Translations under genes and position numbers: made by a program
NCBI GenBank assembly: GCA_913009685.1
Contig: CAJVXP010000008.1
Span: forward strand, 1 to 64,000
Length of the DNA stretch: 64,000 nucleotides
Direction of reading: 5' to 3'
Source: an uncultured Bacteroidota bacterium
Lineage (GTDB): Bacteria > Bacteroidota > Bacteroidia > Bacteroidales > F082
The notes under the pieces: generated by a model
Databases searched by the model: none
What the model saw: only the letters and a program-made list of their open reading frames with translations
Told to the model about the DNA's origin: nothing
In this document: positions 1-8,829 of the stretch, in pieces
Layout: the number at the start of each line of letters is the position of its first letter
Numbering within the stretch: position 1 is the first letter of the stretch

Positions 1-545
1 CGAAACAATATGTCGAACGCTTTGTGCTGAATGATATTCGCATGCTAAACAAGGAGCCGCTCGTGTTGGTGGGGACGGAAAAGGCGGTAAGTGCAACTAT
101 CGATGTGGACGGCCATCCGGTAAAATTGAAAGGGTTCATAGACCGGATAGATAAAAATCCCGGTAACGGAAAAATCAGAATTATTGATTATAAAACGGGA
201 AGCGTTGACCCGAAAGACATGAAACTGAAATCATGGGAATCGGTTATTACAGATAAGAGATATTCAAAAGCCATGCAGGTGCTGACCTATGCCTGGCTTA
301 ACAGCAGTGAACAATCGGGCAGTGTTGATGTTGTCCCGGGAATTATCAGTTTAAAAACGGTACACAGTACGTTTTTGCCTGTAACATTTCCTGATGAGGT
401 ACCTTTCGTGGAGGTCGTTGAGCAAATAAAGAGTATGTTAAAAACGCTTATAACCCGGATTTTTGATGAGGCAATGCCGTTTTCTCAAACGGATGACACC
501 AAAGGATGTGAGTATTGTGATTTTAAAAACCTTTGCAATCGTTAA
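1..545 (+). CDS. PD-(D/E)XK nuclease family protein, C-terminal part
   Basis: The reading frame is open from the first bases of the window, so the start lies outside; only about 181 C-terminal residues are seen. The segment GFIDRID followed by IIDYKTG is the D...DxK core of the RecB/AddB-type nuclease fold, which cuts DNA with a divalent metal. Near the end C-E-Y-C and a further Cys six residues on (CEYCDFKNLC) match the C-terminal cysteines that hold an iron-sulfur cluster in AddB-type nucleases; the first cysteine of such a cluster would lie upstream. In Bacteroidota such proteins usually sit beside a UvrD-like helicase and act in double-strand break repair, but the partner is not visible here. 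The stop codon shares its last base with the target duplication of the repeat that follows. The family call is firm; the exact subfamily is not. Confidence 0.85.
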   Translation, partial: KQYVERFVLNDIRMLNKEPLVLVGTEKAVSATIDVDGHPVKLKGFIDRIDKNPGNGKIRIIDYKTGSVDPKDMKLKSWESVITDKRYSKAMQVLTYAWLNSSEQSGSVDVVPGIISLKTVHSTFLPVTFPDEVPFVEVVEQIKSMLKTLITRIFDEAMPFSQTDDTKGCEYCDFKNLCNR

Positions 546-818
546 TAAAAGTGGTTCTATGTTGATTTGTGTGGGTAAATTAGGATGTCATGCTGTCGTA
601 AAGGAAAAAAATGTCAAAAAATTCCAAATAGCAAAGAGGCAAATAACAAACAAATCCCAATATTTTCGTAACAATACCTTAATGTCAAAACATTCAAACC
701 TTAATACGGTTTTGGCTATTGATTTTTGAATCATTGATTATTATTTGATATTTAGGGATTGTTATTTGTTATTTAATCAAAACGCTGCCCACACAAATCG
801 ACATAGAGCCATAAAAGT
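545..818. repeat. Direct 8-bp duplications flanking the first MITE-like element
   Basis: The octamer ATAAAAGT occurs at 545-552, directly before the element, and again at 811-818, directly after it. This is what a transposase leaves as a target-site duplication. It shows that the element between them arrived by transposition rather than being an ordinary intergenic hairpin. The left copy begins on the last base of the nuclease stop codon, so the insertion spared the gene. Confidence 0.7.
553..810. mobile_element. MITE-like non-autonomous element, family A, copy 1 (258 bp)
   Basis: The ends are inverted repeats of 23 bp (553-575 and 788-810) that match at 21 positions and begin GGTTCTATG / end CATAGAGCC. 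Inside the ends there is a second imperfect inverted pair (AAATAACAAACAAATCCC on the left; GGGATTGTTATTTGTTATTT on the right), so the whole unit can fold back. No transposase ORF is present; the short open frames inside are not gene-like. A longer relative lies at 16439-16934. An 8-bp target duplication flanks it. The parent insertion sequence that moves it is not in this window. The rest of the intergenic region (819-932) shows only a TAnnTTTG-like box (TATTTTTG, 876-883) ahead of the kinase operon. Confidence 0.75.
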
Positions 819-932
819 TAGTTTTGTTGTTTGTATTATTCGGGATAATGGCTTACCGGATATTTGAAATTTACTTATTTTTGCTAATGTAAGGACTGAG
901 TGACTGCTTTGGAATACTTAACTGCTAATTAA

Positions 933-2993
933 ATGGAAAAAAAATACAATATCCTCATTGTTGACGATCGCCCTGAAAATTTACTGACTTTGGAGGGGAT
1001 TCTTGAAAGTCCGCAATTAAACATTATCAAAGCCCGGTCGGGGAACGAAGCTTTGGGCCTTTTGCTGGAATACAATGTGGCTCTGGTGCTTATGGATGTA
1101 CAGATGCCGGGCATGGATGGTTTTGAAACCGCCGAAATTATGCGGAGCAGCGAGCGTACCAGGCATATCCCTATTATTTTTGTAACGGCCATCAGCAAAC
1201 AGCGAAAGCATATTTTTAAAGGCTATGAAACCGGTGCGGTCGATTACCTTTACAAACCGCTTGACCTGGAGATCCTGAAGAGTAAAATTTCCGCTTTTAT
1301 TGAGTTGTTTAAATACAAAGAAAGTTTGGAGCAGACTACTTCCAAACTTCAGGAAACTGTCGAACAGCTTCACAATGCAAAGATTGCAGCAGAGGAAGCT
1401 ACAAAAGCCAAAAGTACTTTCCTTGCTTCCATGAGCCATGAAATCCGTACCCCGCTCAACGGGATTATCGGCATTGCCGAGTTGGGGCTTATGGATGAAA
1501 ATTTGACTCCTTTGCTGTCCGAGCGGTTTCTCGACATCAAAACTTCCGGCCAAAATCTGCTGGAAATAATTAACGATATTCTGGATATTTCTAAAATTGA
1601 GGCTGGAAAACTTGAATTGGAAGAAGTAGAATTCAGTATTCGCGAAATGCTGGATAAGGTTTTTAAAATTATTGATATCTTTACGCAAAACAAAGATATT
1701 AGTCTGGTTGTTGACATGTCTCCACAGATGCCCGATGTGTTAATTGGTGATCAGTTACGTATCAGGCAGGTTCTGACCAATTTACTAAGCAATGCCGTGA
1801 AGTTTACGGAAAAAGGGTTTGTCAGGCTTAAAGTAGATCTTATTGATTTGGTAGAAGAGCAAATCCGTCTGCGTTTTTGTGTGGAAGATACCGGAAGCGG
1901 CATTCCAAAGGAAAAGCAGGAGTTGCTGTTTGAGAAATACACACAGGCAGAGACTTCCACTTCCCGTAAATACGGTGGAACGGGGCTGGGCCTTAATATT
2001 GCCCGGAAGCTCGTTGATCTGATGGGGGGTAAAATAGAAGTCGAGAGTGAAGAAGACAAAGGCAGTAAATTCTTTTTTACCATTAACCTGATTACCGGCA
2101 ATCAAACCAGTGACACCGATGAGCTGAAGGCAGACCCGCCATTAAAATACAACCGGGTGCTCCTTGTTACCAAACATGAAGAAATCAGCGAAACGCTTGA
2201 AAAAGTATTCGCTTTTTGGAAAATTGAAATGTTGTCAGCTACGAATGCTGATGAGGCTTTGAAGAAACTGGCCGGGAATCTTTTTGATGTGGTTTTTTTA
2301 GATTTCAACGGGATGGATAACAAAGTTGATGATATTATTGCACGAGTTGAAAGCGCTTCTGCCGGCGCCGAAACCCGGCTGGTCTTTTTCAATAATCAAA
2401 AAGCAAATGCTGAAATTGATCGCCTGAAAAAATCAGGAAAATACGGTTTTCTGAATGAGCCTGTGTTACAACGTGATTTGAAAGATTTTTTTCAGGGTAT
2501 TGCTCCTCGGTCGAGAATGCCAGAAGCGGTAAAAAAAGCAATGGAAGATCACAAGGCAAAAGGTACCTCTGCTGCTCAAACCAGTCTCCCGTTTGGGGAT
2601 GGAATAGAAATACTAATAGCGGAAGACCAGCTAATTAACCGAAAAGTGATAACCCAGTTTCTCGAAAGAAAAGCGTGGAGTGTTCAGGTTGTGGAAAACG
2701 GAAAGCAGGCCGTGGAGACATTAAGAAAACATCCCGGGCGATTTTCACTTGTGCTGATGGACGTACAGATGCCTGTTATGGATGGTTTTGAGGCAACACG
2801 GCAAATCCGGCTGGCAGAAGAAGAAGAAGAGCACCGTAAAACCCATATTCCTATTATAGCCATGACAGCTAATGCTATGAAAGGAGACAAAGAGAAATGT
2901 CTCGCAGCCGGCATGGATTACTATCTCTCGAAACCGGTCAACCCTGAAGAACTTTATGAAATTGTTGAGAAATATACAAAGAGACAGGCTTAA
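933..2993 (+). CDS. Hybrid histidine kinase with N-terminal receiver (REC-HisKA-HATPase-REC-REC)
   Basis: A soluble 686-residue kinase; no membrane segment is visible. Domains in order: receiver 5-125 with acidic pair D11/D12 and phospho-acceptor D55 (LMDVQMPGMDG); a coiled linker 128-160; HisKA with the SHEIRTPLNG motif and phospho-acceptor H169; HATPase with N box near 275-290, DTGSGIP near 319 and GTGLGLNIA near 348; a degenerate receiver about 405-520 (FLDFNG keeps an Asp); and a full receiver about 555-680 with D610 (LMDVQMPVMDG). The N-terminal receiver suggests it is itself controlled by another kinase, with the following hybrid kinase the obvious candidate. It is the first gene of a four-gene operon with a 1461-residue kinase, CheR and CheB; the gap to the next gene is 11 bp. 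The input signal is unknown. Confidence 0.93.
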   Translation: MEKKYNILIVDDRPENLLTLEGILESPQLNIIKARSGNEALGLLLEYNVALVLMDVQMPGMDGFETAEIMRSSERTRHIPIIFVTAISKQRKHIFKGYETGAVDYLYKPLDLEILKSKISAFIELFKYKESLEQTTSKLQETVEQLHNAKIAAEEATKAKSTFLASMSHEIRTPLNGIIGIAELGLMDENLTPLLSERFLDIKTSGQNLLEIINDILDISKIEAGKLELEEVEFSIREMLDKVFKIIDIFTQNKDISLVVDMSPQMPDVLIGDQLRIRQVLTNLLSNAVKFTEKGFVRLKVDLIDLVEEQIRLRFCVEDTGSGIPKEKQELLFEKYTQAETSTSRKYGGTGLGLNIARKLVDLMGGKIEVESEEDKGSKFFFTINLITGNQTSDTDELKADPPLKYNRVLLVTKHEEISETLEKVFAFWKIEMLSATNADEALKKLAGNLFDVVFLDFNGMDNKVDDIIARVESASAGAETRLVFFNNQKANAEIDRLKKSGKYGFLNEPVLQRDLKDFFQGIAPRSRMPEAVKKAMEDHKAKGTSAAQTSLPFGDGIEILIAEDQLINRKVITQFLERKAWSVQVVENGKQAVETLRKHPGRFSLVLMDVQMPVMDGFEATRQIRLAEEEEEHRKTHIPIIAMTANAMKGDKEKCLAAGMDYYLSKPVNPEELYEIVEKYTKRQA

Positions 2994-3004
2994 ATACTGC
3001 TAAA

Positions 3005-6000
3005 ATGACGGATAAAAAAGATTATATTGATTATAATGAAGCCGGAAAGTGGGAACGATTGAAATATTCCCTTCGTACATGGCGCAACATAGGTGTTGGT
3101 AAATCACTGTTTATATGGTTTTTGGCTATTTCTTTTGTTCCGTTGGCAGCCGTTAGTTTTATCAACTTTTTAACGGCTTATCAGGGACTGACCATTGTAG
3201 CTGAAAAATCTCTTAACGCGTCATCGCAACTGCGTTTAAAATATATCTATACTTTTTTTAATGAGGCCAGCGACTTTTTGGAAATCAATATCAGCTCTGT
3301 ACAGAAAAAGCAACAATTTGAAAAACTTGTCGCCGATTTTCAAAAAAGTAAACTTGATGTAGAAGAATTCGTCAATAGCAAGCGCTGGAAGGTGCTGACC
3401 AAACCGCTTTACCCGGAAATTAAGCCTTCCCTGAAATTGCAGAATTTTTATGATTTTCTCTTTATTGACACGAAAGGAAATGTCCTATTCAGCACCAGAG
3501 AAGAGAGTGATTTGGGAACTAATATTTTCCAGGGCAAAAAGCGTGATACACGTCTCTCCCGAACGGTGAAAAGAAGTCTTGATGAGCACAAAATGCTCTT
3601 TTCCGATTTGGAACGTTATGCGCCGAGCATGGGAATTATTTCGGGCTTTTTCATTCAGGCCGTTACAGACCAGCATCAAAAAGTTATCGGAGTATTTGCA
3701 TTGCAGATAACCATGCAAACCATCAACGGGATGATTCAACAGGAAGCCGGTTACGGAAAAACAGGCCAGGCTTTTCTCATTGGCTCCGACCTTTATCTGC
3801 GTTCCTCTACACGCTTTGGCGATAAATCCGAGATCCTGCGAAAAAAAATTATTAATAAAAAAACACTGGAATGGAAAGATTTTCTGCAACACCGTGATGA
3901 TAATGCATATCTGAAGTCCAATGGACTGGATGAAGAGCGGGTAACTACTTACGACACGGATGGTAAAGGGGATTATGTTTTGGGAATTTACAGAAACCTT
4001 TATCAGTTAGAGAAGTATGGCGTTCACTGGGCCTTGATTGAAGAAATATCCCACAAGGAAGCTTTTGCTTTTGCCCGGCGCTTGTCGGATATTGCAAAAA
4101 TAAGTTTCCTGATAACCATTTTAGTGGTTGTGCTTATCTCTATATTGGTTACGCGTTGGTTTGTTAATCCCATAAAACTGCTCTCGTCATGGGGAAAAGA
4201 GATATCAACCGGAAAACTTGTTCAGAAAGATATTAAAGCTCCGGGTAATGAGATCGGTGAGATGAAAGATACTTTTAACCAGCTGGTAGCGGCTTTAAAG
4301 ACCTATTCGGATATTGCCCGGTTAGTGGCCAAAGGCGATTTTAGCAGGCAGGTGGAAGAACGGGGGAAAGAAGATGTGCTGGCGCAATCCATTAACAAAA
4401 TGGTATCCAGTTTCCGGAAAGTTGTTGAACAGGCCGACCAAATTGCCGGTGGTGATTACAATACGCTGATAACCCCGCGTGGCGAAAACGATACATTGGG
4501 TAAGGCGCTGTTTAAAATGACCGAAACCCTGCGCAAAAATGCCGAAAAATTCCGTAGCGAAGACTGGCTTAAAACAGGACTTAATGAACTTGATGGTGTG
4601 CTAAAAGGAAAAGATAACATCAATGAGCTGAGCGATGGAATTATCAAATTCTTTTCCAACTATCTCGATGCACAGGTGGGACTGATTTATCTTTTTGATG
4701 AAGAACATAAACATTTGAAACTTTCGGGAACGTACGCTGTTTCGGACGATGGTACCCCAATAAAGAAGACCTATAAACCGGGAGAAGGAATTATAGGTCA
4801 GGTGTTTAATGACAAAAAACGGTTGCTAATTACAAACCACAACGATGATGATGTGCCGTTGATTGACATGGGTCTGGGAAGCAAAATTCCGCGGATGCTT
4901 GCCGTGGTGCCCTTCTCATTCGAAAACCAGGTGGTGGGCGTAATGGAAATTGGCTCAGTGAACAGCTTCACCGAACTACAACTTGGTTTTATGGATTTGG
5001 CTGTTCAGGATTTAGCGCTTGCCGTTATTACACTGAATTCGCATTTAAAAGTGCGTAAATTGCTTGAGCAGACCCAGGAACAAGCCAAGATTCTTGAAGT
5101 ACAGCAGGAAGAATTACGCCAGGCCAATGAGGAATTGCAGGAGCAGACCGAAGCGTTGAAACGTTCGGAAGAAAATCTCCAAACCCAGCAGGAGGAACTT
5201 AAAGTTACCAATGAAGAGCTAGAAGAGCGTACAAAAGCATTGGAAATTCAACGCGATGCCATAAGACGTAAAAACAAGGAGCTGGAAGAGGCTCGAAAAG
5301 AAATAGAAAAGAAAGCTAAAGACCTCGAAACCGCCAGCCGTTATAAATCGGAATTCCTCGCCAACATGTCGCACGAACTGCGTACGCCGCTCAATAGTAT
5401 TATTGTTCTTTCACAGTTGATGGGCGAGAATAAAAACAATAACCTGAGCGAAAAAGAGCGGGAATTTGCACGCACTATCAACTCCTCCGGAATAGATTTG
5501 CTAAACCTCATTAACGACATTCTGGATCTTTCAAAAGTGGAATCCGGGAAAGTTGAAGTTAATCTCGAACGGCTTTACCTCAAAGATTTGGGGACATTTG
5601 TGGAGGCTGGTTTTAAGCCGGTTGTTGAGGAAAAAGGGCTGAAATTGAAAGTGGAAAAAGAAAAGAACCTTCCCGAATTTATTGAAACCGATGTGCAAAG
5701 GGTAGAGCAGGTAATTAAAAATCTGATTTCCAATGCAATAAAATTTACCGAAAAAGGAGGTATCACCTTCAAAATGGGACGTTGTAAAGATGGGAGATTG
5801 CTGAAATCACTGGGAATGAATGCCGATGAAGCGCTTGCCCTGACTGTCGCCGATACGGGCATTGGAATTCCCAGGGAAAAGCAGGATGTTATTTTTGAAG
5901 CCTTTAAACAGGCCGATGGAACCACCAGCCGGAAATATGGCGGAACAGGACTTGGATTGAGTATTTCCAAAAGCTTTGCAGCTTTGCTTGGCGGAGCCGT

Positions 6001-7390
6001 CGGACTAATAAGCGATGAAAATAAAGGCACGGCCTTTACGCTTTACCTGCCCTGGAAATATGAGAAAGCCAAAGATATCGTACCAAAACCTCAACCGGAA
6101 GCCGAAGAAGACAAAGCTACACCTGAAGTTCAAAAACAGGAAAAGGAGCCTGAAATACCAAAAGCGCCCGCTGATATCCCTTTGGTAGAAGATGACCGCG
6201 GAACATTGCAGAAAGAGGATAAAAAAATCCTGATAATCGAAGATGACATTAATTTTGCCCGGGTACTAAAAGATCTGGCGCATGAGCACGACTACAAGGC
6301 CATTATAGCCTTAGATGGTGAAACCGGGCTTTATCATGCCGATTATTATCAGCCAGATGCCATTATTCTTGATCTCGGATTGCCCGGGATGGATGGCCAT
6401 GAGGTTATGAATCACCTGAAAGCCAATATAAAAACCAGAGCTATACCGGTGCACGTTATCTCGGCCAGCGATTTCGATATTGAACTGATGAAGAAAGGGG
6501 CTATTGGGTTTATCTCCAAACCGGTTACAAAAGAACAGGTAGATGCAGTCTTTGAGAAAATTGAGCAGATTACTTCTCAGCCGCTTAAGAGACTCCTCAT
6601 AGTGGAAGATGAGAAAATTACCAGAAAAAGCATCGAGAAACTGCTGAAAGACGACTCCCTGGAGATTATTTCTACAGAATCGGGAGAGAAAGCCGTTCAG
6701 TTACTGAAAGATGAAAAATTCGACTGCGTGGTACTTGATTTGGGGCTGAAGGATTTGAGTGGCTTTGATGTACTTGAGGAAATTCACAAAGATAAAAACG
6801 CAAGTAAAGTTCCCGTTGTTATTTATACGGCACGTGAGTTGAGTAGAGATGAAGACGAAATCCTGAAAAAGTATAGCAGTAGCATTATCTTAAAAGGCGC
6901 TCATTCGTTTGAACGGCTGTTGGACGAAACGACATTGTTTTTGCATCAGGTCGAATCCGATTTTACCGGCATTAAGAAAAAAATGACGGAAAAAATACAC
7001 AACGAAAACATCTTAAAGGATAAGACTATTTTGCTGGTTGATGATGATATGCGTAATGTTTTTGCTCTTTCCAGTTTACTTGAAAGTTACGATCTGAAAG
7101 TGATTATAGGGAAAAACGGAAAAGAGGCTATTGAGAAATTAAAAACACATGCGGATGAAGTTGACCTGGTTTTGATGGATATTATGATGCCGGAAATGAA
7201 TGGTTACGAGGCTATGAAGCTCATCCGAAAGGAAAAGAGATTTGAGAAATTACCCATAATTGCACTTACAGCAAAGGCCATGAAAGGAGACAGAGAGAAG
7301 TGTATTGCCGCCGGTGCAAACGAATACCTCTCAAAACCGGTTGAAAAAGAAAAACTTATTTCCATGCTCCGGGTTTGGCTGTACAAATAA
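3005..7390 (+). CDS. Membrane hybrid histidine kinase (sensor-HAMP-GAF-coil-HisKA-HATPase-REC x3)
   Basis: A very large (1461 aa) sensor kinase. A membrane helix at 33-57 and a second at about 366-387 enclose a periplasmic sensor of about 300 residues (dCache-like by size and position). HAMP follows at about 388-440, then a second HAMP-like stretch to 515, and a GAF domain at about 520-690. Next comes a long coiled coil of about 680-785 holding a 28-residue internal duplication (QQEEL at 700 and 728, each followed by NEEL and T-x-AL). HisKA has H790 (MSHELRTPLNS), the HATPase has DTGIGIP and GTGLGLSI, and three receivers carry phospho-acceptors D1123, D1245 and D1392. The layout resembles a chemoreceptor fused to a kinase, and CheR and CheB genes follow within 10 bp, so reversible glutamate methylation of the coil is a reasonable inference. 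No ligand can be named. Confidence 0.93.
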   Translation: MTDKKDYIDYNEAGKWERLKYSLRTWRNIGVGKSLFIWFLAISFVPLAAVSFINFLTAYQGLTIVAEKSLNASSQLRLKYIYTFFNEASDFLEINISSVQKKQQFEKLVADFQKSKLDVEEFVNSKRWKVLTKPLYPEIKPSLKLQNFYDFLFIDTKGNVLFSTREESDLGTNIFQGKKRDTRLSRTVKRSLDEHKMLFSDLERYAPSMGIISGFFIQAVTDQHQKVIGVFALQITMQTINGMIQQEAGYGKTGQAFLIGSDLYLRSSTRFGDKSEILRKKIINKKTLEWKDFLQHRDDNAYLKSNGLDEERVTTYDTDGKGDYVLGIYRNLYQLEKYGVHWALIEEISHKEAFAFARRLSDIAKISFLITILVVVLISILVTRWFVNPIKLLSSWGKEISTGKLVQKDIKAPGNEIGEMKDTFNQLVAALKTYSDIARLVAKGDFSRQVEERGKEDVLAQSINKMVSSFRKVVEQADQIAGGDYNTLITPRGENDTLGKALFKMTETLRKNAEKFRSEDWLKTGLNELDGVLKGKDNINELSDGIIKFFSNYLDAQVGLIYLFDEEHKHLKLSGTYAVSDDGTPIKKTYKPGEGIIGQVFNDKKRLLITNHNDDDVPLIDMGLGSKIPRMLAVVPFSFENQVVGVMEIGSVNSFTELQLGFMDLAVQDLALAVITLNSHLKVRKLLEQTQEQAKILEVQQEELRQANEELQEQTEALKRSEENLQTQQEELKVTNEELEERTKALEIQRDAIRRKNKELEEARKEIEKKAKDLETASRYKSEFLANMSHELRTPLNSIIVLSQLMGENKNNNLSEKEREFARTINSSGIDLLNLINDILDLSKVESGKVEVNLERLYLKDLGTFVEAGFKPVVEEKGLKLKVEKEKNLPEFIETDVQRVEQVIKNLISNAIKFTEKGGITFKMGRCKDGRLLKSLGMNADEALALTVADTGIGIPREKQDVIFEAFKQADGTTSRKYGGTGLGLSISKSFAALLGGAVGLISDENKGTAFTLYLPWKYEKAKDIVPKPQPEAEEDKATPEVQKQEKEPEIPKAPADIPLVEDDRGTLQKEDKKILIIEDDINFARVLKDLAHEHDYKAIIALDGETGLYHADYYQPDAIILDLGLPGMDGHEVMNHLKANIKTRAIPVHVISASDFDIELMKKGAIGFISKPVTKEQVDAVFEKIEQITSQPLKRLLIVEDEKITRKSIEKLLKDDSLEIISTESGEKAVQLLKDEKFDCVVLDLGLKDLSGFDVLEEIHKDKNASKVPVVIYTARELSRDEDEILKKYSSSIILKGAHSFERLLDETTLFLHQVESDFTGIKKKMTEKIHNENILKDKTILLVDDDMRNVFALSSLLESYDLKVIIGKNGKEAIEKLKTHADEVDLVLMDIMMPEMNGYEAMKLIRKEKRFEKLPIIALTAKAMKGDREKCIAAGANEYLSKPVEKEKLISMLRVWLYK

Positions 7391-7399
7391 TAAAACAGG

Positions 7400-8245
7400 A
7401 TGTCGGTCATGGAGGAAAGGGATGTTTCAAACACTGAAAATATTGAACTTGAATTGTTGTTGCAGGCTATTTTTCTGCAATATGGATACGATTTCAGAGA
7501 CTACAGCCGGGCACATGTTAAGCGGCGTGTTAAACACCGCCTTATGCAGGAGGGCTTAAAAAGCATTTCGGAGCTTCAAAATAAGATACTTCACAACAAG
7601 GAAAGTTTTGAAAAGATTGTACGTGATCTTTCCATCAATGTTACTGAAATGTTTCGCAACCCGCCTTTTTATAAAAGTATCCGTGAAAAAGTAATCCCTG
7701 TGCTGAAAACCTATCCGTTTTTGAAAATCTGGCATGCGGGATGTGCCACGGGTGAAGAGGTTTATTCTTTTGCTATCATGCTGAAGGAAGAGGGACTTTT
7801 GGAACGGACGCAGATTTATGCCACAGATTTCAATTCGCATGTGATTCATAAAGCACAAAAAGGAATTTTTTCCATTCGAAACATTAAAGAATATACTGCC
7901 AACTACCAAAAGGCAGGAGGGAAGGAGTCGTTTTCCGATTATTATCATGCCAATGATGAGCTGGTTATTTTTGATAAAAATTTGAACAGGAATATTGTCT
8001 TCGCAGAACATAATCTGGTAACCGATAGTGTCTTTGCTGAGGTAAACATGATTGTTTGCCGGAATGTACTCATCTATTTTAATCGTGATTTGCAAAATAA
8101 TGTACTGAAACTCTTACATAAAAGCCTGATTGCCGGTGGTTTTCTTGCATTGGGAACAAAAGAGTCGCTGTTGTTTTCTGATGAAGAGAGAAAATATAAG
8201 GTGATTGACGCCAAACAAAAAATATTCAAGAAAAAATATGAGTAA
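7400..8245 (+). CDS. cheR: CheR-type protein-glutamate O-methyltransferase
   Basis: This 281-residue protein has the two-part CheR layout: a small all-helical N-terminal domain (about 15-80) and a SAM-binding methyltransferase domain. The motif WHAGCATGEEVYS (about 111-123) is the glycine-rich SAM loop of CheR, and VCRNVLIYFN near 220-230 is the second family signature. Known members methylate glutamates in the cytoplasmic coil of chemoreceptors. No chemoreceptor gene lies in the window; the two upstream hybrid kinases are the likely substrates by operon context (inference). There is no beta-subdomain deletion or PAS/TPR fusion. The stop codon overlaps the start of cheB by 8 bp, so the two are translationally coupled. 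Confidence 0.93.
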   Translation: MSVMEERDVSNTENIELELLLQAIFLQYGYDFRDYSRAHVKRRVKHRLMQEGLKSISELQNKILHNKESFEKIVRDLSINVTEMFRNPPFYKSIREKVIPVLKTYPFLKIWHAGCATGEEVYSFAIMLKEEGLLERTQIYATDFNSHVIHKAQKGIFSIRNIKEYTANYQKAGGKESFSDYYHANDELVIFDKNLNRNIVFAEHNLVTDSVFAEVNMIVCRNVLIYFNRDLQNNVLKLLHKSLIAGGFLALGTKESLLFSDEERKYKVIDAKQKIFKKKYE

Positions 8246-8819
8246 GACACGGGAAATAAAGGCTGTGGTTGTAGGCGCTTCGGCAGGTGGTTTGTATGCT
8301 TTGAAAAAGCTGCTACCTGCTTTGCCGGCTTCATTTCCCTGCGCCATGTTGATTGTACAGCACATGAGTCCGCATTCGGACAACTACATGGTGCGTATGC
8401 TCAACGAACTCTCTTCGATAACGGTAAAAGAGGCTGATGAAAAGGAACCTATACAGCCGGGTACGGTTTATATTGCTCCGCCTGACTATCATCTGCTTGT
8501 TGAGGCCGATTACACATTGTCGCTTTCCGTAGAGGAAAAGGTGAACTATTCCCGTCCATCGATTGATGTGCTGTTTGAAACAGCGGCCGATGTTTATGGA
8601 AAACATTTGATGGGAATTATCCTTACGGGCGCCAATACCGATGGCGCAAACGGATTGTATGCTGTGAAGAAAAATGGTGGTTTCACTATTGTTCAGGATC
8701 CAAATGATGCGGAAAGCCCGGCTATGCCAAGAGCTGCCATCGAGCGGATTATGCCACACAAAATCCTGACTTTGAAGCAGATATCTGCCCTGCTTTCAAA
8801 GGCAGAAACTTGCTTTTGA
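8238..8819 (+). CDS. cheB: CheB-type methylesterase, catalytic domain only
   Basis: The protein (193 aa from the ATG at 8238; an in-frame upstream start at 8205 lies inside cheR and is less likely) is only the CheB effector domain. The catalytic triad is visible: S15 in VVGASAGGL, H42 in VQHMSPHSD and D135 in LTGANTDGANGL. CheB removes methyl groups from glutamate and deamidates glutamine. The usual N-terminal receiver that switches on CheB is missing, so here the activity must be constitutive or controlled in trans, perhaps by the receivers of the upstream kinases. Last gene of the operon; it ends 10 bp before the convergent AsmA-like gene. Confidence 0.93.
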   Translation: MSKTREIKAVVVGASAGGLYALKKLLPALPASFPCAMLIVQHMSPHSDNYMVRMLNELSSITVKEADEKEPIQPGTVYIAPPDYHLLVEADYTLSLSVEEKVNYSRPSIDVLFETAADVYGKHLMGIILTGANTDGANGLYAVKKNGGFTIVQDPNDAESPAMPRAAIERIMPHKILTLKQISALLSKAETCF

Positions 8820-8829
8820 AAATCTGCAA

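Noticed and set aside
463-729. An 88-codon frame overlapping the nuclease end and the MITE
   Set aside because: It is out of frame with the nuclease and runs into the inverted-repeat element.
1017-1688. Minus-strand 223-codon frame inside the first kinase gene
   Set aside because: It is the mirror of a strongly conserved kinase on the other strand and shows no known motif.
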